DNA of 17,365 nt from Methanosarcinales archaeon (GCA_025464645.1 JAODGF010000034.1:1-17365); one strand, 5' to 3'. Shown: positions 1-6,260, counted from the stretch's first letter. The notes: a model not told the origin generated them from the sequence alone. Made by a program: numbers and translations.

Positions 1-611
1 AGAAGGAGTTGCCTGAAGGGTGGGAAGAAAAAAAGTTAAAAGAGGTCATCACAAAAACAGAAACAAAAGACCCTAAGAAAGAACCAAACAAACATTTTTT
101 TTACATAGATATTTCAAGTATCAATAAGGAGAAGTTTTTAATAGAAAATCCCCAATATATTCTTGGCAAGGATGCTCCTTCAAGAGCGCGAAGGTTAATT
201 AAGCAAAATGATGTGATATTTAGTACGAACAGACCTAATTTAAGAACAATTTCACTAATCCCAAAAGAGTATGATAATCAAATTTGTTCTACTGGTTTTT
301 GCGTCTTAAGAAGCTCTGATAGAATATTGCCAAGATTTCTTTTTTATTTGATGATGTCCGATTATGTTCTGGATCAGATAAATCCTAAAATGAGGGGGAT
401 ACAATATCCTGCGGTTTCAGATTCGGATGTTTTAGATACAACCATTTCTCTTCCCTCTTTGGAAGAAAAGGGGATAATTGACAAAAAACTAGAGATAGTT
501 TACCAAGGAAAAAATAATATAACAGAACAACAAAAAAACATAGACTTCCAGCTTGAACAGCTTCCTAAAGCAGTTTTATCAAAAGCGTTTAGGGGGGAGT
601 TGGTGAGTTAA
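1..611 (+). CDS. hsdS: Type I restriction-modification specificity subunit HsdS, 3' part
   Basis: Partial gene: the reading frame is already open at the window edge (codons from base 3), so the N-terminal half is missing. HsdS is the DNA-recognition subunit of type I restriction-modification enzymes; each of its two target-recognition domains reads half of a split site. The visible part starts with LPEGWEEKKL, the conserved opening of a target-recognition domain, followed by the domain (about residues 10-160) with the conserved TGFCVLR segment, and ends in the helical spacer LEQLPKAVLSKAFRGELVS, typical of the C-terminal end of HsdS. It therefore represents the second recognition domain plus the C-terminal conserved helix. 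No hsdM or hsdR lies within the window; they would be expected upstream. The gene ends one base before a short ORF at 613. High confidence in family; target sequence unknown. Confidence 0.9.
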   Translation, partial: KELPEGWEEKKLKEVITKTETKDPKKEPNKHFFYIDISSINKEKFLIENPQYILGKDAPSRARRLIKQNDVIFSTNRPNLRTISLIPKEYDNQICSTGFCVLRSSDRILPRFLFYLMMSDYVLDQINPKMRGIQYPAVSDSDVLDTTISLPSLEEKGIIDKKLEIVYQGKNNITEQQKNIDFQLEQLPKAVLSKAFRGELVS

Positions 612-612
612 A

Positions 613-789
613 ATGAGGGAAGTAATAGGGGGAGTGGTAATAAATGAAGTCGAAGCGGAGCCACTTAGTGACTATGTTTTAGATTTTCTTACATCGCAGA
701 AAAAAGAATGCCCTTATCTGGATTTTAAATTATTATCAGAATTGGATAAAGATATTCCTTTGCAGAATCATTATAGATTTTACATGTAA
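613..789 (+). pseudogene. Short ORF, probable remnant of an AlbA_2-type (divergent AAA/DNA-binding) protein
   Basis: A 58-codon ORF that starts one base after the hsdS stop codon (ATG at 613, TAA at 787-789). It reads MREVIGGVVINEVEAEPL at the start and contains CPYLDFKLLSELDKD near residues 33-47. The YLDFK element followed by an acidic helix resembles the start of AlbA_2 domains, proteins of several hundred residues that are often found beside type I restriction genes. The ORF stops just where such a domain would continue into its GGG-containing core, so I infer a 3'-truncated remnant, possibly cut when the segment carrying radC was joined. It could also be a real small protein. The family link is recalled from motif shape only. 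Confidence 0.45.
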
Positions 790-814
790 TCGTAGTTCGA
801 TTTCTATCACTTGA

Positions 815-1483
815 TTACAATCCCTCCTCTTCCCTCCAGCTCCACCATTTCTTATTACCGATTATAACATGGTCAGAAACCGTAATACCTAAAAGCTCAC
901 CAGCTTCTATCAATCTTTCCGTTAGCTGTCTATCGGAATCCGAAGGAGTCGGGTCGCCGGATGGATGATTGTGAACCAGAATAATCCTCGATGCAGAATT
1001 CTTTATCGCAGCCTTGAAAATATCTCTTGGATGTGCAGTAGAGAAATCGAGCGTTCCCTGGGATATTACTTCCTCACCAATTACCCGGTTCTTGCTGTTC
1101 AGCATGAGCACAACGAATCTTTCCTGTTTTTCGTCTTTCAATTTCTCATAAAAATGATTGAATACATCCTCTGCTGATTTGATATGTTTTGAAGCTTGTT
1201 TTGCGAGATTATGTCGCTTATTAAACTCGAATAATGCAAGAATCTGGCATGCTTTTGCAAATCCTATGCCTTTAATCTCCTGTAATTCTTTTAATGAACA
1301 TTCCGACAGTCTATCTAACCCGTATTTGTTTATCAGCCTGTTTGACATGTCTATAACATTCTCCTGTGCTGTTCCTTTTTGCAGGATTATAGCGAGAAGT
1401 TCAGCATCGGATAGATTTTCTATTCCGTATTTAACGAGTCTTTCTCTCGGTCTGCTGTCCTCCACCATTTCTTTTATTTTCAT
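815..1483 (-). CDS. radC: RadC-family JAMM/MPN domain protein
   Basis: A full-length 222-residue RadC/UPF0758 protein. N-terminal region: RPRERLVKYG and LSDAELLAIIL (residues 11-35), then a helix-hairpin-helix segment around 64-82 with KGIGFAKACQI. The C-terminal half (about 100-222) is a JAB/JAMM metal-binding domain: E137/E138 in GEEVISQGTLD, and HNHPSGDPTPSDSD at 171-184, supplying H171, H173 and D184 for zinc with S181. RadC was named for DNA repair but that role is not established; the fold is that of a JAMM hydrolase, and relatives often lie in mobile or defence regions, as here. It stands alone on the minus strand, convergent with the hsdS side. A TATA-like box lies 34-46 bases upstream of its ATG. 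Confidence 0.93.
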   Translation of the reverse strand: MKIKEMVEDSRPRERLVKYGIENLSDAELLAIILQKGTAQENVIDMSNRLINKYGLDRLSECSLKELQEIKGIGFAKACQILALFEFNKRHNLAKQASKHIKSAEDVFNHFYEKLKDEKQERFVVLMLNSKNRVIGEEVISQGTLDFSTAHPRDIFKAAIKNSASRIILVHNHPSGDPTPSDSDRQLTERLIEAGELLGITVSDHVIIGNKKWWSWREEEGL

Positions 1484-1516
1484 GAACTGTTGCCTCTGTT
1501 CATGTATAGCATGGAG

Positions 1517-1529
1517 TTAATAAATATTT
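1517..1529 (-). promoter_or_regulatory. Putative TATA box for radC
   Basis: Read on the minus strand the sequence is AAATATTTATTAA, centred about 40 bases upstream of the radC ATG at 1483. This fits an archaeal TATA element with a short leader of about 10-20 bases. Based on position and composition only. Confidence 0.4.
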
Positions 1530-1650
1530 GAAGGATAGGAAAGGTGGGAAGTTATCTTCAAAAGAGATTGAGCATTACATGCGTGCGGCGAAGGCGATTG
1601 AGAGGACGAGGGAGGTGCAGCGGGCGGTGGAGGAGGTGACGTATATAGAG
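1528..1650 (+). pseudogene. Fragment of a small gene, copy 1 of a duplicated segment
   Basis: The frame opening with TTG at 1528 encodes EIEHYMRAAKAIERTREV around bases 1564-1617. Bases 1564-1615 are almost identical to 2828-2881. There is no good start codon or ribosome-binding site and the upstream half of the gene seen at 2705-2827 is absent here, so I read it as a broken copy. The frame stays open to 1791, but its tail lies antisense to a more convincing mini-gene (1729-1848) and is unlikely to be coding. Function unknown. Confidence 0.4.
1564..1615 (+). repeat. 52-bp direct repeat, copy 1
   Basis: Begins GAGATTGAGCATTACATGCG and continues to GAGGGAGG. It matches bases 2828-2881 with about 50 of 52 positions identical, apart from a two-base insertion in the second copy (ATGTGCGTGCGG against ATGCGTGCGG). 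Both lie inside decayed coding fragments on the same strand, about 1.26 kb apart. Confidence 0.8.
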
Positions 1651-1728
1651 TTTGGAGACATGAGAGAAAAGAGGACCATACCAAAGAATGAATTCGTGAG
1701 CGTCCTTTGGTGTGAATCCCTAAAACAA

Positions 1729-1848
1729 TCATTTTTTGCGCTTGGAATCTCTCGCTTTTTCTATAATGTCCACAAGATTTTTATCTTCTGATCCCCATTC
1801 AACGGGTTCTTTTCTCTCTTCTTTCCTTTTTCTTTGTTTATTTTCCAT
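1729..1848 (-). CDS. Small charged protein of 39 residues, paralogue of the 40-residue ORF upstream
   Basis: Unrecognised. ATG at 1846-1848, TGA at 1729-1731. The protein starts MENKQRKRKEERKEPVEWGS and ends DIIEKARDSKRKK: a basic/acidic N-terminal stretch, a central VEWGSEDKNL, and a basic tail. The same layout occurs in the ORF at 1957-2079 (VQWGERDPKL in the same position), so the two appear to be tandem paralogues. A GAGG element lies about nine bases before the ATG. Conservation of the W-G-x-x-D-x-x-L core in two copies is the best evidence that they are translated. No function can be assigned. Confidence 0.45.
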   Translation of the reverse strand: MENKQRKRKEERKEPVEWGSEDKNLVDIIEKARDSKRKK

Positions 1849-1869
1849 ATACAATCCTCTTTTTATGTT

Positions 1870-1956
1870 CTATCGACCCACTTCCATCTCCGCACCTTTG
1901 TGTAAATCTCTCATCTCCTCCAAGGGTAACGTTCTTATTACTCTTTTATTTATCTT
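1870..1956 (-). other. Open stretch continuing the frame of the 40-residue ORF past its stop codon
   Basis: Directly after the TAA at 1957-1959 the same frame stays open for 28 codons to a TAG at 1870-1872 and reads INKRVIRTLPLEEMRDLHKG near its start. It has no good start codon: the only ATG, at about 1914, directly abuts GGAGGAG and would give 14 residues. It may be a remnant of a third small gene or a C-terminal extension cut off by the TAA. Low confidence that it is expressed. Confidence 0.25.
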
Positions 1957-2079
1957 TTACCTTTTTTCTTTTCTTTTTCCTCCAAGCACAATCACTTGAA
2001 GTTTTGGATCTCTTTCACCCCATTGGACATATCCCCCTTTCTCCTTCTTTTCTTCTTTTTTATCTTTCTCCTCACTCAT
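1957..2079 (-). CDS. Small charged protein of 40 residues downstream of a membrane protein gene
   Basis: Unrecognised. ATG at 2077-2079, 18 bases after the stop codon of the membrane-protein gene (2098-2619) on the same strand, so probably co-transcribed with it. It starts MSEEKDKKEEKKEKGGYVQW and ends VIVLGGKRKEKR. The lysine/glutamate-rich head, the WGERDPKL core and the basic tail align with the 39-residue ORF at 1729-1848. A GGAG and a GAGGGTG lie within 20 bases upstream of the ATG. The low-complexity head causes the long pyrimidine-rich tract on the plus strand here. Confidence 0.5.
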   Translation of the reverse strand: MSEEKDKKEEKKEKGGYVQWGERDPKLQVIVLGGKRKEKR

Positions 2080-2097
2080 CGTTACACCCTCAGCTCC

Positions 2098-2619
2098 TTA
2101 CACTAATAAAAGACCACATACAAATATAATAACCATGAGAATCCCTAATATTAAAAGAGCAAACCCATATTTTATAAACTTAGCTTTTTCATCGTTTGTT
2201 TCTTTATTTTTTGTGACTGCGTCAAAAATTTCTGCTGACACTATTCTCAGTATATCTATCCTGCTCCTATCTTTTTTGGCATACTCTTCTATCAGATGCT
2301 CAGGATCTGGAACTACTTTCCATGTTTTCACATAATACGCCTTCAAACCACAAAGAATCGAACACATTAAAAAGATAATGCCTGAAAGAAAGAGTGCACA
2401 AAGATGAATATAAAAATCGCAAGTTTTTGGTATTTCTTTAAGAAGAAAACTGCCCAATCCTGCCTGTAAACTTACTATTATCCCTACAAAGCCTATAATA
2501 CCGCTTGCTTTTCCATCGAGATCATTGGTTCGCTGCCATTCTAAGCGAAATCGGTCTGCAATGAGTTCGTAGATAAATTCATCCCGTTTTTCTGTTTCCC
2601 CCGCTTTTTCATCTTCCAT
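2098..2619 (-). CDS. Three-helix membrane protein of unknown function
   Basis: 173 residues. A charged cytoplasmic-looking head (1-37) contains RFRLEWQRTNDLDGKASG, followed by a helix at about 38-60, a second at about 69-96, a polar loop of about 50 residues with EEYAKKDRSRIDILR, and a third helix at about 151-173 that ends the protein. The head with a D-x-K-A element running straight into the first helix, then two further helices, resembles small membrane effectors of the SLATT/Pycsar-TM type that sit in defence loci; this is a shape comparison, and no cyclase gene is visible. It heads a small minus-strand unit with two mini-genes downstream. Start ATG at 2619 is the first in frame. Confidence 0.6.
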   Translation of the reverse strand: MEDEKAGETEKRDEFIYELIADRFRLEWQRTNDLDGKASGIIGFVGIIVSLQAGLGSFLLKEIPKTCDFYIHLCALFLSGIIFLMCSILCGLKAYYVKTWKVVPDPEHLIEEYAKKDRSRIDILRIVSAEIFDAVTKNKETNDEKAKFIKYGFALLILGILMVIIFVCGLLLV

Positions 2620-2704
2620 TTCAAAATTTCACTTGATAAGCTATTTCCTTAAATCTATATTAACCTTTTAGCACCACGATAGAATATATGCGAAACAAGA
2701 GAAG

Positions 2705-2919
2705 GTGAAAGCACCTGTGGTAAAATTCAAGCGTCAAGCATCAAAAGGAGCATTTTATTATCTTTTGCCGAAGGAGTTGAGGATGAAACTTGAGGATCAT
2801 TGATGCGGAGATATAAAAGCATTATTGGAGATAGAGCATTATATGTGCGTGCGGCGAAGGCGATTGAGAGGACGAGGGAGGAGGAGAAGGTGGATGAAGT
2901 TTTTGGGAAAACTATGTGA
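2705..2919 (+). pseudogene. Decayed small gene, copy 2, with an in-frame stop and a frameshift
   Basis: From a GTG at 2705 the frame reads KAPVVKFKRQASKGAFYYLL then PKELRMKLEDH, meets TGA at 2801-2803, and continues in frame as CGDIKALLEIEHYM. A two-base insertion near 2845 relative to copy 1 then shifts the frame; after correction it reads RAAKAIERTREEEKVDEVFG and ends at TGA 2917-2919. The intact ancestor would be about 70 residues. The sequence AFYYLLPKELR hints at a small DNA-binding or antitoxin-like protein, but I do not recognise the family. Two disabling changes support pseudogene status. Confidence 0.55.
2828..2881 (+). repeat. 54-bp direct repeat, copy 2
   Basis: Partner of 1564-1615. 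Differences seen: two substitutions near the start of the block and an extra two bases giving ATGTGCGTGCGG. The inserted bases create a TGCGTGCG tandem, consistent with a slippage event that broke the reading frame. Confidence 0.8.
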
Positions 2920-2941
2920 ATCTCTCCAATTCTTTCGCCAC

Positions 2942-2961
2942 TTTATAAAATTTTATATTTA
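2942..2961 (+). promoter_or_regulatory. TATA-rich promoter region of the winged-helix gene
   Basis: Two overlapping candidates, TTTATAAAA (2942-2950) and TTTATATTTA (2952-2961), lie 24-43 bases before the ATG at 2985. The nearer one would give an essentially leaderless transcript. No Shine-Dalgarno sequence is obvious before the ATG, in agreement. Confidence 0.5.
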
Positions 2962-2984
2962 ATTTTTACAATATACTCATTAAG

Positions 2985-3251
2985 ATGCAAACAAAAGCGG
3001 AGATAAAAGGGGAACTTGCAGAAGAATATCTTTATGAATTTGTTAATTTAAATAGGGGTCTAAGCATTTACGAGATTTCGGAAAGATTGGGTTGGAACGT
3101 TGAGGAGGTACATAACTTAGTTAAAAAGCTTGAAGAGGACGGCTTAATCCGAATAAATGAGTCGGAAGAAGAGGAGAAGCGGAAAAGAAAGGTATATCCC
3201 GTTGGATGGAAGGACTTGTTGCCTGAAGATGTGAAAAAGAGTTTTTTCTGA
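2985..3251 (+). CDS. Small winged-helix DNA-binding protein
   Basis: 88 residues. After a short helical head (AEIKGELAEEYLYEFVNL), residues 26-58 form a clear helix-turn-helix, LSIYEISERLGWNVEEVHNL, then KKLEEDGLIRINESEEEEKR, the wing region. The remaining tail has VYPVGWKDLLPEDVKKSF. This is the fold of MarR/ArsR-like or two-stranded wHTH regulators, likely a local transcription factor. It stands between decayed fragments and convergent genes with no obvious partner; it faces the minus-strand gene ending at 3270, 18 bases away. Exact family not recognised. Confidence 0.7.
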   Translation: MQTKAEIKGELAEEYLYEFVNLNRGLSIYEISERLGWNVEEVHNLVKKLEEDGLIRINESEEEEKRKRKVYPVGWKDLLPEDVKKSFF

Positions 3252-3269
3252 CATCGTTGAGAAGATTCA

Positions 3270-3542
3270 TTACGAAGAAAATAGCGAACGAGTTTGGATT
3301 AACAAGGTGCAGTATTTCGAATCGTATTTTGTATTGGCAACCCTTGGTTTCTTATTTTCTGGATAATGGATTCTTGAAGGATGATTAACAGTGCATGCGA
3401 TGATTTGACAATTTATCGTGCTTTCGTTTACCTCTCCGTATTTACTCCGGATATGATCCTTTATCTCTGAATAAGTGGCTTTGCCTCCAAGACTCTCTAC
3501 AGCTTCTTTTATCATTTGCCAGACATAAGGCTTAGGACTCAT
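3270..3542 (-). CDS. Small helical protein (DUF7669-like) downstream of the nuclease-EVE gene
   Basis: 90 residues. The first about 70 residues, with MSPKPYVWQMIKEAVESLGG, KATYSEIKDHIRSKYGEVNE, STINCQIIACTVNHPSRIHY and PENKKPRVAN, match a compact helical domain I recall attached to or next to restriction enzymes (DUF7669-like, related in shape to HARE-HTH). After KYD (about residue 74) the tail, SKYCTLLIQTRSLFSS, no longer looks like the family, so the 3' end may be replaced or frameshifted. GGAGGAG lies eight bases before the ATG, a strong ribosome-binding site. The gap to the upstream nuclease stop is 22 bases, so both genes form one unit. Likely an accessory DNA-binding module of that restriction system; family name from memory. 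Confidence 0.6.
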   Translation of the reverse strand: MSPKPYVWQMIKEAVESLGGKATYSEIKDHIRSKYGEVNESTINCQIIACTVNHPSRIHYPENKKPRVANTKYDSKYCTLLIQTRSLFSS

Positions 3543-3564
3543 CTATTTCTCCTCCATTTCACAG

Positions 3565-4713
3565 TTATTTTAACCCTCCTGTCAGAACTTTAAAATCATG
3601 TTCGGTTATCTTGCGAGTCGCTTGAACGAACCATGCCCATGTCTTATTTTGATCTCTATTTTTAAAGACCTCCAACTTTCCTCTTAATGCTGCATCTATA
3701 ACAACTGGCTTTTCCAAATAAAGATGAACATCCTTTACACGAAAGACCCATGGATACCGTTCCGGGTGGTGGACTTTAGGATGCTCTTTGCGCTCAGGTC
3801 GTGAAGCAATCTGAGCATGAGCTACTACTCCCTTACCTGCGGAATAAAAACAGACATAATCACCCTGCTTTAAACGCCGCCGTCCCGGAGTTCGTTCTCC
3901 AAAAGCATAAATCTTCTCCTCTCCGACAAGGCTCTGGATACATTCGTCAGCAGTTTGCTCCTCATCACTTTTTACAGGCGTAAGCCAATACTGCCTTTCT
4001 GTTTCCGCTTCTTCAATTTCTTCCTTCTCGGTAGTTTCTTCTTTGGTCTCTTCTTCCACTTGACGCTGGGCTACAAGACGCGCCATCAAATTCACAACAG
4101 GGTCAACGGTTGTCCCCGAAGGTCTGAGCACTGCAAGAATATCCTCATGGCTAACATCATATTCGTTAAACAGCTCTGCAAGCGATAGTAGAGATTCTAC
4201 TGAGATAATACGAAGTTGGTGCGTTCTCTTCTCGGCAAGAATGGCATTCTCCAACTGCCGTAGTTCAGCATCCGGGCGTCCAATAACATAAAGTCCTAAT
4301 GCATGGTCCCAATCTGATATTTGCTGCTCAGAAATCAAAGCATTCACATAGCCAATGAGTGTAGCGGTTTTGATGGCATATATATCTGTCGTCTTGACCT
4401 CAACAACAATAAAGAACTGTGTGGGAGACTTCCAAACCCCATCAAATCCGATTTGACCTTGAACTCCATGATACCGCCCAGAGATTACTTCAAATCCTAA
4501 AAAATGCCCAAGATGATTGACCAAATCTTGTAAAGCACGATTGTATTGGTCGCCTGAATATCTCAAACATTCTTCTACGTAGTCACGAATCTGTCCCACC
4601 ACTGTGATATTCTCTTTAAGAAATCTTCGAAAACGTTCACGTGGTGTTTCCTCACCGGGTGCGTCATCTAACTTCCCCACCAGGTCCAAAATTTGTTTTA
4701 AGGTAATGCTCAT
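3565..4713 (-). CDS. PD-(D/E)XK nuclease fused to an EVE domain, candidate modification-dependent restriction enzyme
   Basis: 382 residues in three parts. Residues about 20-200 look like a restriction-type PD-(D/E)XK nuclease: D91 in QIGFDGVWKS, and E105-x-K107 in FFIVVEVKTTD, with the usual spacing, after a helical head. Residues about 215-240 are a glutamate/lysine-rich linker. Residues about 241-382 match an EVE (PUA-like) domain: it opens YWLTPVKSDEE, contains LKQGDYVCFYSAGKGVVAHA and DVHLYLEKPVVID, and closes with WAWFVQATRKI. EVE domains of known members read modified bases such as 5-methylcytosine. The fusion suggests recognition of modified DNA followed by cleavage; that role is inference. 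A TATA-like ATATTTAAA (plus strand 4747-4755) lies 34-42 bases upstream. It is followed by the small gene at 3270-3542. Confidence 0.8.
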   Translation of the reverse strand: MSITLKQILDLVGKLDDAPGEETPRERFRRFLKENITVVGQIRDYVEECLRYSGDQYNRALQDLVNHLGHFLGFEVISGRYHGVQGQIGFDGVWKSPTQFFIVVEVKTTDIYAIKTATLIGYVNALISEQQISDWDHALGLYVIGRPDAELRQLENAILAEKRTHQLRIISVESLLSLAELFNEYDVSHEDILAVLRPSGTTVDPVVNLMARLVAQRQVEEETKEETTEKEEIEEAETERQYWLTPVKSDEEQTADECIQSLVGEEKIYAFGERTPGRRRLKQGDYVCFYSAGKGVVAHAQIASRPERKEHPKVHHPERYPWVFRVKDVHLYLEKPVVIDAALRGKLEVFKNRDQNKTWAWFVQATRKITEHDFKVLTGGLK

Positions 4714-4746
4714 TTTTTCTCGTCATATTCAAAGGGGCAGTTTTTC

Positions 4747-4755
4747 ATATTTAAA
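4747..4755 (-). promoter_or_regulatory. Putative TATA box of the nuclease-EVE gene
   Basis: Minus-strand TTTAAATAT, 34-42 bases before the ATG at 4713. It overlaps the stop codon of the upstream ORF (4751-4753), so the restriction unit probably has its own promoter separate from the CooC operon. Confidence 0.45.
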
Positions 4756-5059
4756 TCTTTGCAGAGTTTATGTACTCTGCTTCCCCCTCCGCTGATTCTA
4801 TCTCCTTATAAATATCGTCTTTCATCACTTCCTTCCATTCTTCTACTTCTATTTTGCCTGCCCCTGCTTTCGCAGTTAAAATCAATATTCTTACCGCTAC
4901 ATCTCTTGATAGGATGAGAGAGGCTTCCTCTTTGTGGCAATAGATATCGGTATCTTCTAAGTCTAAGCTCGTAAGAGTCTCAAATAATGGTTTTGCAACC
5001 CTGAAATTCTGTGTATCTTCTGGCTCTTTCACCAGCCCCAAATCCTTTATGTGCTCCAC
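4751..5059 (-). CDS. Hypothetical protein with possible winged-helix region; likely 3' half of a split gene
   Basis: 102 residues from a GTG at 5057-5059 that lacks a convincing ribosome-binding site. The region AVEHIKDLGLVKEPEDTQNF then RVAKPLFETL resembles the last helix and wing of a winged-helix domain. The later part (SLILSRDVAVRILILTAKAG, EWKEVMKDDIYKEI) is unrecognised. The reading frame is open upstream of the GTG back to the TAA at 5099-5101 and is the same frame as the small ORF at 5099-5251. That suggests one gene of about 167 codons with an internal stop. It ends the CooC operon. Confidence 0.45.
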   Translation of the reverse strand: MEHIKDLGLVKEPEDTQNFRVAKPLFETLTSLDLEDTDIYCHKEEASLILSRDVAVRILILTAKAGAGKIEVEEWKEVMKDDIYKEIESAEGEAEYINSAKI

Positions 5060-5098
5060 GGCTAACTCAGAATCAGAAGCAAGGATTGACCTCGTAGG

Positions 5099-5251
5099 TT
5101 ACATCCTTCTTTCACCTGCTAACCTCCTCATATGCTCATACGGAATATCGCTATTATTAAGGGATTCGTAAAGAATATCCGCTATATCATCTGCGTAATC
5201 GGATATAGGAATTTGCCTTATGGCATTTCTTAAGCTTTCCTTTGATTTCAT
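5099..5251 (-). CDS. Small ORF of 50 residues after cooC; likely 5' half of a split gene
   Basis: ATG at 5249-5251, 16 bases after the cooC stop codon at 5268-5270. A GGAGGAG element at the end of cooC lies about 20 bases before it. The product starts MKSKESLRNAIRQIPISDYA and ends HMRRLAGERRM; a helical, acidic N-terminal segment of no recognised family. An upstream in-frame extension to 5299 would overlap cooC and is less likely. After the TAA the same frame runs on into the ORF ending at 4751. Confidence 0.45.
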   Translation of the reverse strand: MKSKESLRNAIRQIPISDYADDIADILYESLNNSDIPYEHMRRLAGERRM

Positions 5252-5267
5252 GTCAGTGCGAATATCA

Positions 5268-6026
5268 TCAACTCCTCCTGCTTTCCAAGAAATCAGCAAG
5301 TTCTCTAATACCTTTCAATTCAAAATCGAACGCTTCACCAACTAAACAATTTCTAAATACCCTTTTATCTTCCGGTATGACTGATACAACCTTATTTTTA
5401 TCCACCGAATCAAGAAGAAACTTCGCAGTTTCTTCATCTGTCTTGTTCAGCACATAATATAACGGTTTACCTGCCTCCTCTGCGATTTTAGTTACCTTCT
5501 CGGCAAGCCTAATTGATTCCTGGGAGGGATCAATCACCATTAGAATAAGGTCACAGCCTGTTTCTACACCTCTTCCAAAGTGCTCAACCCCTGCATCGGT
5601 ATCAACAAGTGCAAATTCATCTTTACTTAACGTGAGCATGCGCAAGAAATCCGCGGATAAAGCATTAAAGGGGCATGCGCAACCCTCGCCAAAATCGCGA
5701 ATCTTACCTATCGCGAGCAAATTTATCCCTCCCTTTTTGCTCATGTAACTCTTCGGTATGTCACTCGCCCTTATCCCTTCTGTGAAAACACTGAATCTTT
5801 CCCTTTTCTTCGACTTCAACAGCTTCTCTGCAACCATTCTCTTACCGCCGAAGTGTAGTGCGAAATCCTTTGGGAGCTCCATTCCAAGCTGAATATGCAG
5901 CCCAAAGTTTGATTCGTCATTATCTACCACGATGACTTTGTATCCCTTAATAGCAAGTTCTATTGCAAGCAGTGCTGTTACTGAACTCTTTCCACAGCCT
6001 CCTTTGCCACATATCAGGATTTTCAT
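5268..6026 (-). CDS. cooC: CooC-like nickel-insertion ATPase (MinD/ParA family)
   Basis: 252 residues, normal length for CooC. Residues 7-15 form the deviant Walker A GKGGCGKSS, with the signature lysine of MinD-type ATPases. C116-x-C118 in GEGCACPF matches the CxC pair by which CooC dimers bind metal. FALVDTDAGVEHFGRG (138-153) corresponds to the CooC segment before switch II, and LNKTDE (193-198) to the nucleotide-base loop. CooC hydrolyses ATP to load nickel into carbon monoxide dehydrogenase/acetyl-CoA synthase. No CODH gene is in the window, so the client is inferred. It lies nine bases after the small helical protein gene and within a ferredoxin/zinc-ribbon operon. Another MinD-type maturation target cannot be excluded. 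Confidence 0.88.
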   Translation of the reverse strand: MKILICGKGGCGKSSVTALLAIELAIKGYKVIVVDNDESNFGLHIQLGMELPKDFALHFGGKRMVAEKLLKSKKRERFSVFTEGIRASDIPKSYMSKKGGINLLAIGKIRDFGEGCACPFNALSADFLRMLTLSKDEFALVDTDAGVEHFGRGVETGCDLILMVIDPSQESIRLAEKVTKIAEEAGKPLYYVLNKTDEETAKFLLDSVDKNKVVSVIPEDKRVFRNCLVGEAFDFELKGIRELADFLESRRS

Positions 6027-6035
6027 TTCTTATTC

Positions 6036-6260
6036 TTATCTATCCTTCTTATCCTTATTGTTTATATCATCAAAAGCCTTGAAAAGGCATTCGTTCACTT
6101 CTTCCATGTGTTTAAACGCTGCCATTATCTCTTCATAGGCTCCATTCTCACCAAACCCTTTGGCTTTCTCAGCCCAGCGCTTGAAATCATGCGCATGCTC
6201 TTTGTTATGCTCAATCCAGTACACGAGTAATAAACTTAGTTTCTCCTTCTCTTCTCTCAT
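6036..6260 (-). CDS. Small helical protein upstream of cooC
   Basis: 74 residues if started at ATG 6258-6260, which overlaps the preceding stop codon as ATGA, a typical coupled start; an in-frame ATG at 6272 would add four residues. The sequence has helical segments with EKLSLLLVYWIEHNKEHAHD, then WAEKAKGFGE, then MAAFKHMEEVNECLFKAFDD. Small proteins of this type recur near metal-cofactor genes in methanogens, from memory. Four histidines (H18, H22, H24 and one near residue 50) and one cysteine could take part in metal binding; this is speculation. It precedes cooC by nine bases. Confidence 0.6.
   Translation of the reverse strand: MREEKEKLSLLLVYWIEHNKEHAHDFKRWAEKAKGFGENGAYEEIMAAFKHMEEVNECLFKAFDDINNKDKKDR

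Noticed and set aside
1736..1999. Plus-strand ORF, Phe/Leu/Ser-rich and apparently hydrophobic
   Set aside because: It is the complement of the lysine/glutamate-rich mini-genes; the minus-strand reading has ribosome-binding sites and paralogy, this one does not.
5099..5101. Recoded stop codon such as pyrrolysine insertion
   Set aside because: The codon is TAA, not TAG, and no supporting element was seen; mutation or two separate genes are simpler.
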